The translations under genes and the position numbers were made by a program. Below the pieces are notes generated by a model. That model had not been told where the DNA came from. It worked only from the letters and a program-made list of their open reading frames with translations, and did not search any database. Below, piece after piece: positions 25,821-35,160 of a DNA stretch of 64,000 nt (the stretch's first letter is position 1; each line of letters begins with the position of its first letter). The stretch is from Massilia eburnea (GTDB taxonomy: Bacteria > Pseudomonadota > Gammaproteobacteria > Burkholderiales > Burkholderiaceae_D), in contig NZ_WNKX01000001.1 in NCBI RefSeq assembly GCF_009720745.1, positions 372,001 through 436,000 of the forward strand, read 5' to 3'.

Positions 25821-28564
25821 AAGGCGAAGCGCAGGCCGGCATTCACCCGGCGGCCAACGTCTTCCAGGGTCAGGAATTGGCTCTCATTGTTGGCGTATTC
25901 GTGCATGCGCTCATTGCCCAGGTTGATGCCGTCCAGGTACAAGGCGATCTTTGGCGTGATGTTGTAGCGCAGGCTCATATCGTACTGGCCATACGCTGCA
26001 CGGGTACGCGGCTGGGTGCTGCCGCCGCCGCAATCGACCGCGAACTTGTTGCGCCAGTTGTAGCTCACGCGCGCCGAGAAGGTGTCGTTCTCGTAGAACA
26101 CGGAGCCGTTCCACGACTGCTTGGAGAGGCCCGGGTAGCCGCAATCGAGGGCTGCAGCATCGTCGCGGCTTGCAGTAGCGTCAACGAAGGTGTAGTTGGC
26201 AGCGACGCCGAAGCCCTTCAGCCAGGCGATGCCGTTGTCGAAGGCGTACTGGCCGGCCAGTTCAACGCCCTTGATCTTGCCCTTCTGGCCGTTGCGGATG
26301 CGCGTGTCATGCACCACTTCCGAGTATTGCGGGATCTGGATGTCCACCAGGCGCTTCTCGAGGAAGTTGGAAACGTCCTTGTAGAACAGCGCTGCGCCCA
26401 GGAAGTTGGTCTTGGACAGGTACCACTCATACGACAGGTCCAGGTTCTTCGACTCCATCGGCTTCAGGTAAGGATTGCCGCCGCCGGTCTGCACGTCGCC
26501 AAAGCGGCCGCCGTACCAGTTGTCGACCCCCATCTGGTTCAGCGTCGGGCGGGTCTGCGTCTTGGAGGCAGCCAGGCGCAGGATCATGTCGTCGGTCAGG
26601 TCGAACTTCAGGTTACCCGATGGCAGGAAGCTGTTGTAGCTGTTGTCGACCGAGGTTTCCACCGCCGGGCCGTAGTTCAGGATATAGGTAGTGTCGTTCG
26701 GGCTCTTGGTGGCCGACAGCAGTTCGCGGCTGATACCGGTGGAAGTCGAATTCACGTGCACCACGCGCACGCCGAAATTGCCGGACCAGCGATCGCCTTC
26801 CCACTTGGAGTCGGCGAAGAAGCTCGACACCTTCTCTTTCACGCTCCAGAAATTCGGCTTGGTGTAGTCGATCGACATCGGGCCGTTCGGGAATTTGGTC
26901 TTGTCCAGGTACAGGGCCGGGTCGTTCGACAGCGCCAGCGTCGAAGGCTGGTTCAGGTAGGCCATGTAGTCATACGGGTTGAAGCTCAGGTAGTTCGCCG
27001 GTGCGCCGGCGAAGGCGTTATCCAGCGATTTCACTGTGAACAGCGACGAGGGCAGCGACACGTGGTAGCCGCTGAAAGCGTTCCAGGAATCGCTCTCCCA
27101 CTGGTTGCGGCCCACTTTGCGCTGCGAGTAGGAGACGCCGGTGTCGATGCCCTTGAAGGCGCCCATCTCATGCGACCACGAAGCGCTCATGCGGGCTTCG
27201 CTCAGTTCATCGGCAAAGCGCACGTCCTTGTTGGACACTGCGTGTGCGCGCACCGCAGACGGGTCGGTGATGCTGTCGCCGAACACCAGGCTAGGCATCG
27301 CGCCGTATGTCAGCGTGTCGCCATTGTTCGGCACCATGCCGGCCACGATCCACTGGTCGGGAGTCTTGGTGGTGGTGCGCGAGTTGGAAATATCGCCTTC
27401 CAGCTTCCATTCCGGCGACACGTTCCACTTCGAATTCAGGCCGAAGGCTTTGGTGATCGACAAGCGGTCGCCGCCTTTGACGATCATGTCGTTCGAGTTG
27501 GCGTCGGTCAGCACGCCGGTGCCGTCGCCTACCAGGGCCGGGTTATTGGCGAAGAAGTTCGCGCCTGGGCGGAAGAAGCTCACGACCTGGTTGTTCGCGT
27601 CGGTCTTGACACCCAGTTGCACAGGATTGTTCCAGTCGCTGATGGCGATCACGTCGTTGCGCTGGTTAAGGCGCGAGTACAGTGCGTCCGCCGTCAGCTT
27701 CCAGTCGGCCGAAGGGTTGTACTGCACCGTGAGGTTGCTGACCAGGCGCTTGCGGGTTTCGTTCTCCTGCTGGTAGCCGAAGCTTTGCGGCATCAGCAGC
27801 TTCTTGCTGGTGACGTTGGCCATGGTCAGGCCTTTGGAATTGAGGTCGCCGTCGATCATGTAGACGTCGCGCAGGTTCCAGGCGTCGTTGATGGCCTTGT
27901 TCTGCTTGGACGCACGGTCGGTGTAGGACAGGGAGCCGGTCACGCCGAAGGTCTTGTCCGGATTCGCGAAGGAATACATGCCGCTGACGTTGGGGGTGTT
28001 CTTCTTCGAGTTCGAATCGTAGGAATCGAAGACGTTGATCACGCCAGTGTGGCCAGGCTTGCCGGACAGCGGACGGGCAGTCTGGATATCCACGGTGGAG
28101 CCGATGCCGCCTTCAGGCAGGAATGGCATGGAAGTCTTGTAGACGATGGCTTTCGAAATCAAATCGGAAGACAGCAAGTCGAAAGAGAAGTCGCGGCCGC
28201 CGGTGTCGCTGGTCATGGTACGGCCGTTGACCAGCACATTATTGAATTCCGGACCCAGGCCGCGCACCGAGATGTAGCGCCCTTCGCCGTTATTACGCTG
28301 GATTTGCACCCCGGTTACGCGCTGCAGCGATTCGGCGATGTTCGTATCCGGGAATTTGCCGGCGTCTTCGGCCGACACGGCATCCACCACGCCCTCTTGC
28401 AGGCGCTTGGTCGCCAGCGAGGAAGCGAGGGAAGCGCGCACGCCGCTCACCACGATCTTGGCCGATGGATCGATTGCCTCGTCGGCGGTTTGAGCGGTTT
28501 GAGCAAAGGCACCCAGGGGCAGCAGCATTTCCGCAATCAGCGCTGCAAGTACAGTCTTACGCAT
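25817..28564 (-). CDS. TonB-dependent receptor, long-loop carbohydrate type
   Basis: About 915 residues. The start at 28564 has GGAG 9 bp upstream; an ATG at 28576 is possible. The signal peptide ends AFAQ, a TonB box (KIVVSG) follows near residue 35, and the plug (about 50-190) includes FPDTNIAESLQRVTGVQI, GLGPEFNNVLVNGR and MPFLPEGGIGSTVDI. The barrel ends VGRRVNAGLRFAF with the C-terminal Phe. This subgroup is common in Xanthomonas, Caulobacter and Massilia and often imports sugars or plant-derived compounds. No degrading enzyme is adjacent, so the substrate is open. Confidence 0.92.
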   Translation of the reverse strand: MRKTVLAALIAEMLLPLGAFAQTAQTADEAIDPSAKIVVSGVRASLASSLATKRLQEGVVDAVSAEDAGKFPDTNIAESLQRVTGVQIQRNNGEGRYISVRGLGPEFNNVLVNGRTMTSDTGGRDFSFDLLSSDLISKAIVYKTSMPFLPEGGIGSTVDIQTARPLSGKPGHTGVINVFDSYDSNSKKNTPNVSGMYSFANPDKTFGVTGSLSYTDRASKQNKAINDAWNLRDVYMIDGDLNSKGLTMANVTSKKLLMPQSFGYQQENETRKRLVSNLTVQYNPSADWKLTADALYSRLNQRNDVIAISDWNNPVQLGVKTDANNQVVSFFRPGANFFANNPALVGDGTGVLTDANSNDMIVKGGDRLSITKAFGLNSKWNVSPEWKLEGDISNSRTTTKTPDQWIVAGMVPNNGDTLTYGAMPSLVFGDSITDPSAVRAHAVSNKDVRFADELSEARMSASWSHEMGAFKGIDTGVSYSQRKVGRNQWESDSWNAFSGYHVSLPSSLFTVKSLDNAFAGAPANYLSFNPYDYMAYLNQPSTLALSNDPALYLDKTKFPNGPMSIDYTKPNFWSVKEKVSSFFADSKWEGDRWSGNFGVRVVHVNSTSTGISRELLSATKSPNDTTYILNYGPAVETSVDNSYNSFLPSGNLKFDLTDDMILRLAASKTQTRPTLNQMGVDNWYGGRFGDVQTGGGNPYLKPMESKNLDLSYEWYLSKTNFLGAALFYKDVSNFLEKRLVDIQIPQYSEVVHDTRIRNGQKGKIKGVELAGQYAFDNGIAWLKGFGVAANYTFVDATASRDDAAALDCGYPGLSKQSWNGSVFYENDTFSARVSYNWRNKFAVDCGGGSTQPRTRAAYGQYDMSLRYNITPKIALYLDGINLGNERMHEYANNESQFLTLEDVGRRVNAGLRFAF

Positions 28565-28671
28565 TGTTGTCTCCATTGTTTTGGTTATGGTGGAGACAAT
28601 GTTACGCAGGACATGAAAGATGAAAGTATTGCGTCTTTTCGTTTTGATATTCCGAAAACATATGAGTCGAC

Positions 28672-28686
28672 CCGCCCTAAGGGCGG
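28672..28686. repeat. Short perfect inverted repeat in intergenic gap
   Basis: CCGCCCT-A-AGGGCGG lies in the 229-bp gap between the TonB receptor start and the next gene. It could be a hairpin or a protein site, and no promoter boxes could be tied to it. The rest of the gap shows nothing recognisable. Confidence 0.25.
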
Positions 28687-28793
28687 CGTCTGCATAGAAC
28701 CGATGTGGGATTTATGCAACTCTGTGAGGATTTGAGAGCTTCCCAAGCAGCATGTGTCGTTACAATCTGCGATCTTTTATTGCTGGAATGAAC

Positions 28794-29372
28794 ATGACCG
28801 ACAACATCTACGCCGCCCCTCTCGCCAATTTTGACGAACCGAAAGCGGTAACCAGCTCCGATGACCGGTTCTATGTCGTCTCGACGCGCAAGCTGCTGAT
28901 CCTGTATTTCATGACTTTGGGCTTCTATCTGCGGTATTGGAACTACAAAAACTGGGCCCTGCACAACAAAGCGACCGATGAAGGCGTGTGGCCGATCCCG
29001 CGCACAATCTTCTCGGTTTTCTTCCAGCATTCGCTGTACCGCAACGTTGCAGACCATGATGCAAGCGGCGAACGCGGGCCGTGGGATGCCGGCAAATACG
29101 CCACGCAGATGGTCGTCCTCCTGATCACCTCGAATATCCTGTGGCGCCTGTCTGGCAAAGGCTTGGCCTGGCCCTATATCGATATTGGCGTGCTCGTGCT
29201 GCTCTTGCCTACCGGCTTATTGCTTAAGAATGTGCAGGCCGAAATTAACGCGCGCTGCGGCGACGCCAGTGGCGCCAGTAACGCAAGCTTCTCGGCAGCG
29301 AACATCATCTGGTGCGTGATCGGCGTCCTGCTATGGGTGTTGGCACTTGCCAATATGCTGATCCCGGATTAA
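28794..29372 (+). CDS. Membrane protein of unknown function with NIYAAPL N-terminus
   Basis: 192 residues with about four hydrophobic helices (near 35-55, 100-120, 125-142 and 168-188). GGA precedes the ATG at 28794 at suitable spacing; an ATG at 28788 is also possible. After the charged N-terminus comes FYVVSTRKLLILYFMTLGFY, then WNYKNWALH, similar to small membrane proteins often annotated DUF4234-like. The opening NIYAAPLANFDEP recalls that of the protein at 46151 (NLYAAPKSTLDEP), a motif seen on many small membrane proteins. Its stop overlaps the convergent MFS stop by 4 bp. Confidence 0.6.
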   Translation: MTDNIYAAPLANFDEPKAVTSSDDRFYVVSTRKLLILYFMTLGFYLRYWNYKNWALHNKATDEGVWPIPRTIFSVFFQHSLYRNVADHDASGERGPWDAGKYATQMVVLLITSNILWRLSGKGLAWPYIDIGVLVLLLPTGLLLKNVQAEINARCGDASGASNASFSAANIIWCVIGVLLWVLALANMLIPD

Positions 29373-30823
29373 TCGGCCTTATGGCCTGCCAGGGGAACCT
29401 CTGGCAGGAACAGCAGCACGACCAGCGCCAGCAGCACCAGCAGCGCGCCGGCGCCGAAAATGCCGGCGATGGCGTGGCGGTAGACGGCCACCGTCGATGG
29501 CAGGACGTTGACGCCCGCCCCCACCGCCGCCACTGCCTGCACGCCATGGGCATGCAGCGAACGGGCCAGCAAGGCGCCCGAGCCGGTCACGCCCAGCAGA
29601 CCGCCCAGCGAACGGAAGAAGGTCAGCATCGCGGTACCAACGCCACGGCGCGCCAGCGGCAGCGCATTCTGCACGGCGATGGTCATGTTCGGCATCACCA
29701 GCCCAAGGCCCGCGCCAAGCAGGAAGATCGCCGGCTCGATCACACCATAACCCCAGCTGGCCTCCATGCCCCAGGCCAGCGTTGAGAAAGCCACCAGCGC
29801 CGCCACCAAGCCGCCCAGTTGCACGCCCTTGTACTTGCCAGTACGCGCCAAGCGGCGCCCGCTCAGCATCGAGGAGCCGACCAGGCCAAGCATCATGGGC
29901 ACCGTCAGCATGCCGGAACTGGCCGGGCTGCTGCCCATCACCACCTGGAAGAACAGCGGGAAAAACACGGTTGCGCCCATCAGGCCCATGAACGTCAGCG
30001 CCATCACCACACTGGCGATATTGAACGTGCGGTTGCCGAACAGGTCCGGCGGCAGCACTGGTTCCGGCACCTTGCGCACATGCAGTGCCAGCCAGCCGCC
30101 CAGCACCAGCGCCAGCACGCTGCATACCTGTACCTGGAGCGAATCCCAAGGCCATTCAGTGCCGCCCAGCGCCAGCACCAGGAGCGCGGACGTGATCGAT
30201 CCTGTCATCAGCACGGAACCGAGGTAATCGACACGATGCGCATGGTGCATGCTTTCCTTGCGCAGTGCGCGCGCAATGGCGAAGAAGGCCACCGCACCGA
30301 CCGGCAGGTTGACGTAGAAAGTCCAGTGCCAGGACAGGGCATCGGTAATCAGGCCGCCCAGCACCGGGCCCAACAGGCCGGTAGCGGCATATACCACCGG
30401 CACCATGCCCATGCGCTTGCCGCGTTCCGCCGGCGGAATGATGTCGGCGATGATGATCTGCGCCAGCGGCAGGAAGCCGCCCGCTCCAACACCTTGCAGC
30501 GCGCGGAAGGCGATCAGCTGGGTCATGTTCTGCGACAGGCCGCATAGCGCGGAACCAAGCAGGAACGCCCCCATTGCGGTGAAAATCATCGGCCGCCGGC
30601 CATACTGGTCGGCCAGCTTGCCGTACAGCGGCATGGTGGCGGTGGATGCCAGGACGTAGGCGGTGACCACCCACGACAGGTGGGCCATGCCGCCCAGGTC
30701 GGCCACGATGCGCGGCAGCGCGGTGGCGACGATGCTCTGGTCCAGCGCGCTCAGGCCCAGCACGGCCATGATGGCAAGATAGACGGAGCGGATTTCGCGC
30801 TCGGTGACGGGTGTGTCGTTCAT
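29369..30823 (-). CDS. MFS multidrug transporter, DHA2 (EmrB/QacA) family
   Basis: 484 residues with about 14 transmembrane helices. Signatures include LDQSIVATALPRIVADL in helix 1, GKLADQYGRRPM in the first loop (motif A), and AFRALQGVGAGGF in helix 4, followed by the antiporter motif C region GPVLGGLITD. Proton-driven export of hydrophobic drugs is expected. Its ATG overlaps the stop of the marR gene upstream (ATGA), so the two are coupled. No HlyD partner is adjacent, so it probably works alone in the inner membrane. Confidence 0.92.
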   Translation of the reverse strand: MNDTPVTEREIRSVYLAIMAVLGLSALDQSIVATALPRIVADLGGMAHLSWVVTAYVLASTATMPLYGKLADQYGRRPMIFTAMGAFLLGSALCGLSQNMTQLIAFRALQGVGAGGFLPLAQIIIADIIPPAERGKRMGMVPVVYAATGLLGPVLGGLITDALSWHWTFYVNLPVGAVAFFAIARALRKESMHHAHRVDYLGSVLMTGSITSALLVLALGGTEWPWDSLQVQVCSVLALVLGGWLALHVRKVPEPVLPPDLFGNRTFNIASVVMALTFMGLMGATVFFPLFFQVVMGSSPASSGMLTVPMMLGLVGSSMLSGRRLARTGKYKGVQLGGLVAALVAFSTLAWGMEASWGYGVIEPAIFLLGAGLGLVMPNMTIAVQNALPLARRGVGTAMLTFFRSLGGLLGVTGSGALLARSLHAHGVQAVAAVGAGVNVLPSTVAVYRHAIAGIFGAGALLVLLALVVLLFLPEVPLAGHKAD

Positions 30824-31266
30824 TCTTTTCCCAGTTCGGCCAAGGGTTCGATGGCGGCTTCCAGCGCGGCCAACTGGGCCGGCGCCAGGCGGCCGATACG
30901 GCGCGACAGCCAGTCGCGGCGCGCGTCGCGCAGGGCTTCCAGCCGTTCCAGGCCATAAGCGGTGGCCTGCACGCCGGAGCGGCGCCGGTCCTGCGGATCG
31001 GGGGCGCTGCGCTCAACCAGCCCCGCCTCTTCCATCGATTTGACATGCCCGCTCATGGTAGCTGCGCGCACGTTTTCCAGGCGCGCCAGTTCGGCCACGC
31101 CAATGCCGGGTTGTTCCTGGATGACCGACAGCAGCATGTACTGCACCAGCGGGATGTCGCCGCCATGTTCGCTGGCGTCGCGCCGCATTTCGCGCACCAG
31201 GCGCTTCAGCACCTGGCGTAATTCTTCCGACACGGCATGGACCCGCGCCTCATGTGATTTTGTCAT
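30820..31266 (-). CDS. MarR-family regulator of the MFS pump
   Basis: 148 residues. Its winged helix is at about 55-115 (VAELARLENVRAATMSGHVKSMEEAGLV, with the wing PQDRRRSGVQATAYG). It is coupled to the MFS transporter by a 4-bp ATGA overlap. A near-perfect dyad at 31277-31295, just upstream of its start, is a likely binding site, so it should repress its own operon until a drug or aromatic ligand binds. Confidence 0.88.
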   Translation of the reverse strand: MTKSHEARVHAVSEELRQVLKRLVREMRRDASEHGGDIPLVQYMLLSVIQEQPGIGVAELARLENVRAATMSGHVKSMEEAGLVERSAPDPQDRRRSGVQATAYGLERLEALRDARRDWLSRRIGRLAPAQLAALEAAIEPLAELGKE

Positions 31267-31276
31267 TCCGCAGAAA

Positions 31277-31295
31277 GATAGTTAGGCTACCTATC
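31277..31295. promoter_or_regulatory. Dyad operator candidate for the MarR/MFS operon
   Basis: GATAGTTAGGCTACCTATC reads GATAG-n-TAG-n-CTA-n-CTATC, symmetrical at 16 of 19 positions. It ends 10 bp from the marR start and overlaps the last codons of the upstream gene. Confidence 0.6.
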
Positions 31296-31679
31296 CATAT
31301 TACCGGAATCCTGCCGGCCGCGCAAAAGCCGCAGCAGGTGTTCGCGTGCCGCCGCCCTGTCCATGCCCTTCTCTTCCAGGTGCGGCAGCAGCTTGTCGAA
31401 CAGCTCACGGCGCCGGCCGCCGGCCTCGGATACATCGCGCCGGTCGGAGAAGAAGTCCATCAGTGTCGAACCGCACGGGCAGTTGCGGTAAGCCTCGACG
31501 ATGGCCACGCTGTCGTCGTCAAAGCTTTGCTTCAATCCCGTAATGTCCTGGCGTACCGACTGGGTTTGCCGCATGAAGTCCGTAGCAGTGGCGAATACAC
31601 GCCCGCAATAATTGCAGTGCTTGGGGAAGGCTGATGCCGCCAGCGCATGCAATCCATCAAAGAAAAGACGCTCCTCCAT
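31287..31679 (-). CDS. Cytosolic protein with Cys pairs, unknown function
   Basis: 130 residues. FPKHCNYCGRVF (CxxC near residue 22) and NCPCGSTLMDFF (CxC near residue 68) look like ligands for a metal. The middle is helical and the C-terminal third is basic, helical and Arg-rich. No signal or membrane segment is present. It ends 20 bp before the marR gene on the same strand, so it may share the efflux transcript. I do not recognise the family. Confidence 0.6.
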   Translation of the reverse strand: MEERLFFDGLHALAASAFPKHCNYCGRVFATATDFMRQTQSVRQDITGLKQSFDDDSVAIVEAYRNCPCGSTLMDFFSDRRDVSEAGGRRRELFDKLLPHLEEKGMDRAAAREHLLRLLRGRQDSGNMDR

Positions 31680-31750
31680 TTCTGCAACCCTTTTCTTCCA
31701 GTCCGCAGCAAATTATGAGAAAGTGAATCTTTCTCGCCGCGGAGCCAATA

Positions 31751-32815
31751 ATGACCCTGCAGGAGCATTGCCGTATCGAGCCGCTGGAGCAAGCGCACGC
31801 GCTGCACGCCAGCTTCTACACCGACCCGCAATGGCTGGACTTCGAACAGCGCGAAGTCTTTGGCGCAAGCTGGCAACTGGCCGCGCACGCAGGGGAACTG
31901 CGAGAAACTGGCGACCATGTAGTCGGCGGCATTGCCGGCAAACCGATCATCATCATACGCCAGCAGGACGGCAGCCTGCAGGCCTTCTTCAACGTCTGCC
32001 GCCACCGCGCCGGCCCGCTCGCCACCTGCAACGGCAAGGCAGCACGGGCGCTGCACTGCAAGTACCACGGCTGGACCTACGAACTCGATGGCCGCCTGCG
32101 CGCCGCCACTGAAATGCATGACGCGGCCAACTTCGACAAAACAGCGATCCGCCTGCCCGCCATCCAGGTACGGGAGTGGCAAGGCCTGGTGTTCGTCGCG
32201 CTCGATGCGGCCGCGCCGCCGTTCGAGCAAGTGTTCGCCGGCATCGCCGCACGCATCGCGCCAGGCGACTTATCGGCCATGCGTTTCGCCAAGCGCGATA
32301 CCTACAAGCTCGATTGCAACTGGAAGGTCTACATCGACAATTTCCTGGAAGGCTACCACCTGCCGTTTGTTCATCCCGGCCTGTCGAAGGTGCTCGACTA
32401 CCGGGTCTACGATACCGAACTCGCGCGCTGGCATTCGCTGCAGCATTCGCCGCTGCGCAATAACGATGGCATCTACGGCGATGGCAATGCCTGGTACTAC
32501 TTCGTCTACCCCAACACCATGCTGAACATCACCCCCGGCCGGCTGCAGACCAACCGCATCCTGCCGGCCGGCCACCAGCACTGCATCGTCGAATTCGACT
32601 ATTACTACACGGACGCGCCGGAGGTGCAGGCGCGCATTGAGGCCGAACAAGCCTTCAGCGACGAGATCCAGGCCGAAGATATCGCCATCTGCGAGCACGT
32701 GCAGCAAGGCCTGGCATCCGGCTCCTACAGCGCTGGGCGCCTGAACCCGAAGCGCGAAAGCGGCGTGTGGCATTTCCAGAACCTGCTGCGCGCCGCCTAT
32801 GCACGCCATGGATAA
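31751..32815 (+). CDS. Rieske oxygenase alpha subunit, choline-monooxygenase/GbcA-like
   Basis: 354 residues. A Rieske [2Fe-2S] domain has ligands Cys-83/His-85 and Cys-103/His-106 (VCRHR and HCKYHGW). A catalytic domain follows, with a mononuclear iron bound by His-203 and His-208 in DNFLEGYHLPFVHPG and probably Asp-310 in EDIAICE. The length and the DNFLEGYH phrase fit the group that hydroxylates quaternary amines (choline monooxygenase, GbcA, CntA) more than classical ring dioxygenases. It needs a separate reductase, which is not in the window. The coding end overlaps the amino-acid permease gene, suggesting the permease brings in the substrate or a related amine. Confidence 0.85.
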   Translation: MTLQEHCRIEPLEQAHALHASFYTDPQWLDFEQREVFGASWQLAAHAGELRETGDHVVGGIAGKPIIIIRQQDGSLQAFFNVCRHRAGPLATCNGKAARALHCKYHGWTYELDGRLRAATEMHDAANFDKTAIRLPAIQVREWQGLVFVALDAAAPPFEQVFAGIAARIAPGDLSAMRFAKRDTYKLDCNWKVYIDNFLEGYHLPFVHPGLSKVLDYRVYDTELARWHSLQHSPLRNNDGIYGDGNAWYYFVYPNTMLNITPGRLQTNRILPAGHQHCIVEFDYYYTDAPEVQARIEAEQAFSDEIQAEDIAICEHVQQGLASGSYSAGRLNPKRESGVWHFQNLLRAAYARHG

Positions 32816-34133
32816 AGGAAAACCGCTCGGTTTCTGGATGTGCACCTCCCTGATCGTCGGGAATATGATCGGCATGGGCATCTTCATGCTGCCGGCCGCG
32901 CTGGCGCCCTACGGCAAGAACGCCTTTGCCGGATGGGCCATCACCGTCATCGGCTGCCTGTTCATCGCCCATGTATTCGCGCGCCTCGCGCGCGCCATGC
33001 CGGACGAAGACGGCCCTTACGGCTATTGCCGCCGCGCTTTCGGCAACGGCGTCGCCTTCTTCACCATGTGGTGCTACTGGGTGTCGATCTGGGTCACCAA
33101 TGCGGCGCTGGCGATCGGCATCGTCGGCTACCTGACGACACTGCTGCCGGCGCTGTCCTCGCACCCTGCCCTGCCGCCGCTGGCGGCCATGGGCATCATC
33201 TGGTTCTTCGTGCTGGTCAGCCTGCGCGGCGCGCTGGCATCGGGCCGTGTACAGCTGGTGTCGGCCGCGCTCAAACTGCTGCCCATGGGCGCTATCGTGC
33301 TGCTCGGCGCCTGGATTGCGCTGCGCGACGGCGCCGCCTATGCCGCCCACCTGCCGCCCACGCCGTTCACGCTGGACGGCACCGCCGCCGCAGGCACCAT
33401 CGCGCTGTTCGCGATGCTGGGCGTGGAATGCGCCTCGCTGCCGGCGACCAAGGTGCAGCAGCCGGAACGCACCATTCCGCGCGCCACCATTGCCGGCACG
33501 CTGGCCGCTGCCGCGGTGTACGTCCTGGTCTGCACCATTCCCATGCTGCTCCTGCCGCAGTCCGAACTGGCCGCATCGAACGCCCCCTTCGTCGATCTGT
33601 TCCGCCGCTATTGGGACGCCGGCAGCGGACACTGGCTGGCGATGGCGGTCATCGTCAGCGGCCTCGGTGCGCTGAACGGCTGGACCATGCTGGCGGGCGA
33701 AGTGACGGCATCGATGGCCCGCCACGGCATCTTCCCAGCCCTGCTGCAAGCGCCCAACAAGCACGGCGCGCCGGCCTGGTCGCTGCTGCTGGTGGGTGCG
33801 CTGGCGAGCGTGATGATCGCCATGAATTACAGCCGCTCGCTGGCTGAAGGCTTCACCTTCCTGACCCTGGTGGTGACGGCGGCCAGCATGCCGCTTTACC
33901 TGGTCGGCGGCGCTGCAGTCTTCAAGCTGCGCCAGCGTGGGGCCATGCTGGCGTTCAGCGCCGTGATGACCTGCGTGTTCTCGGTGTGGGCCTTTTACGG
34001 CATGGGCAAGGAGGCCTTCTGGTGGGGCGTCGCGCTGGGTGCGGTCAGCCTGCCGGTGTTCTGGCTGGCGCGCTGGCGCCGGAAGGCGCAACAGCTTGCA
34101 GGCAGTACGCCGCCAGCAGCAGCGCAGCAGTGA
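32808..34133 (+). CDS. APC-superfamily amino acid permease/antiporter
   Basis: 441 residues from the ATG at 32808 (one at 32799 is also in frame), with about 12 transmembrane helices. The GNMIGMGIFMLPAALAPYG motif is the unwound helix 1 substrate site of AdiC/ArcD/YjeH-type transporters. It overlaps the Rieske gene by 8 bp, and no independent ribosome site is evident, so translation is coupled. Its 3' end overlaps the convergent sterol-desaturase gene by 89 bp. The substrate is probably a basic or quaternary amino compound, by association with the oxygenase. Confidence 0.85.
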   Translation: MDKGKPLGFWMCTSLIVGNMIGMGIFMLPAALAPYGKNAFAGWAITVIGCLFIAHVFARLARAMPDEDGPYGYCRRAFGNGVAFFTMWCYWVSIWVTNAALAIGIVGYLTTLLPALSSHPALPPLAAMGIIWFFVLVSLRGALASGRVQLVSAALKLLPMGAIVLLGAWIALRDGAAYAAHLPPTPFTLDGTAAAGTIALFAMLGVECASLPATKVQQPERTIPRATIAGTLAAAAVYVLVCTIPMLLLPQSELAASNAPFVDLFRRYWDAGSGHWLAMAVIVSGLGALNGWTMLAGEVTASMARHGIFPALLQAPNKHGAPAWSLLLVGALASVMIAMNYSRSLAEGFTFLTLVVTAASMPLYLVGGAAVFKLRQRGAMLAFSAVMTCVFSVWAFYGMGKEAFWWGVALGAVSLPVFWLARWRRKAQQLAGSTPPAAAQQ

Positions 34134-35160
34134 CCGCGCCGACCAGGGCTAGCTTCGGCGCTAACGCCAGCGCGGCGGCATGTGTGATCAGCCGGTTTTG
34201 CAGCACCACGGCGGCGATGAAGGCGGACAGCGCGGCAGCGGTCCAGCGCGGGCCTCGGGTGCTTGCACGGGTGGCCGTGTAGAGGCGACCGGACGGCAGA
34301 ACGAATGGCGGCCACGGATCGGCGACGGCAACGTCGGCGGGACGCCAGCCCGTATGGCGGAACCATAGCGAGAGCTTGTCGCGCCAGCGCGCGGTGCGCA
34401 GCGCGTCGTGCCACATCACGGCCGGCCAGGCGAATTGCGCCCACACCGCGTTCCACCCCGGTGCGCCCTTGCGCACGCCGTACACGCATTGCTCGCCCTC
34501 TTCTATATAGGTGCCGAACAGGCGGTCCCACAGCATCAAGGTTGCGGCGTAGTTGCGGTCAAGATAGACCTCGTTGACTGCGTGGTGCACACGGTGGGCG
34601 CTGGGCGTATTGAGAATGCCTTCGATCAGCGGCACGCGCCCCACCAGGCGGGTGTGGATCCAGAACTGGTAGAACTTGCTCAGCGTGAGCTGGATGATGA
34701 AGACGCCCGGCGGGCAGCCAAGCAGCGCCAGCGTCATGAACAGCGGCGCGTGGAATACGTCCTGGAAGGCGCCCTGGCGCAGCGCCGTGGTGAGGTTGAA
34801 TTCCTCGCTCTGGTGGTGCGGCGAGTGCACGGCCCACAGGAAGTTGATTTCGTGCGACCAGCGGTGCGCCCAGTAATACACAAAGTCGAAGGCGATGAAG
34901 GACCAGGCCCAGGTCCAGGCCGAACCGGGTGCAGACTGCCAGATCGAGAGATGGGCGAACACCCAGCCATAGGCCAGCAGCATGGCCGATTTGGTGAATA
35001 CTTCGAGGGTCACGGTCCAGATGCCGCAGGACATGCTGGTGACGCTGTCTGCCAGCGTGTACGCATCCAGCCGCCGGCGGTGCGACAGCCAGGCCTCCAG
35101 CCCTATCATGAGCAGGAAGACGGGCGTGGCCGCGGCCACCAGCGCATTGTTATCGAGCAT
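34045..35160 (-). CDS. Sterol desaturase/fatty acid hydroxylase family membrane protein
   Basis: 371 residues with several hydrophobic helices. The three di-iron histidine boxes are complete: HRWSH (residues 99-103), HSPHH (112-116) and HRVHH (189-193). Such enzymes use oxygen to hydroxylate or desaturate lipids in the membrane. About 90 C-terminal residues after the enzyme domain form an extra hydrophobic, Ala-rich tail that partly overlaps the convergent permease gene. The ATG at 35160 overlaps the end of the upstream gene by 11 bp, indicating coupling with that unknown protein. Start and length fit the family. Confidence 0.88.
   Translation of the reverse strand: MLDNNALVAAATPVFLLMIGLEAWLSHRRRLDAYTLADSVTSMSCGIWTVTLEVFTKSAMLLAYGWVFAHLSIWQSAPGSAWTWAWSFIAFDFVYYWAHRWSHEINFLWAVHSPHHQSEEFNLTTALRQGAFQDVFHAPLFMTLALLGCPPGVFIIQLTLSKFYQFWIHTRLVGRVPLIEGILNTPSAHRVHHAVNEVYLDRNYAATLMLWDRLFGTYIEEGEQCVYGVRKGAPGWNAVWAQFAWPAVMWHDALRTARWRDKLSLWFRHTGWRPADVAVADPWPPFVLPSGRLYTATRASTRGPRWTAAALSAFIAAVVLQNRLITHAAALALAPKLALVGAVTAALLLAAYCLQAVAPSGASAPARTPAG

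Noticed and set aside
25877..28735. Long plus-strand open frame opposite the second TonB receptor
   Set aside because: No domain, biased composition, and complete overlap with a receptor of normal architecture.
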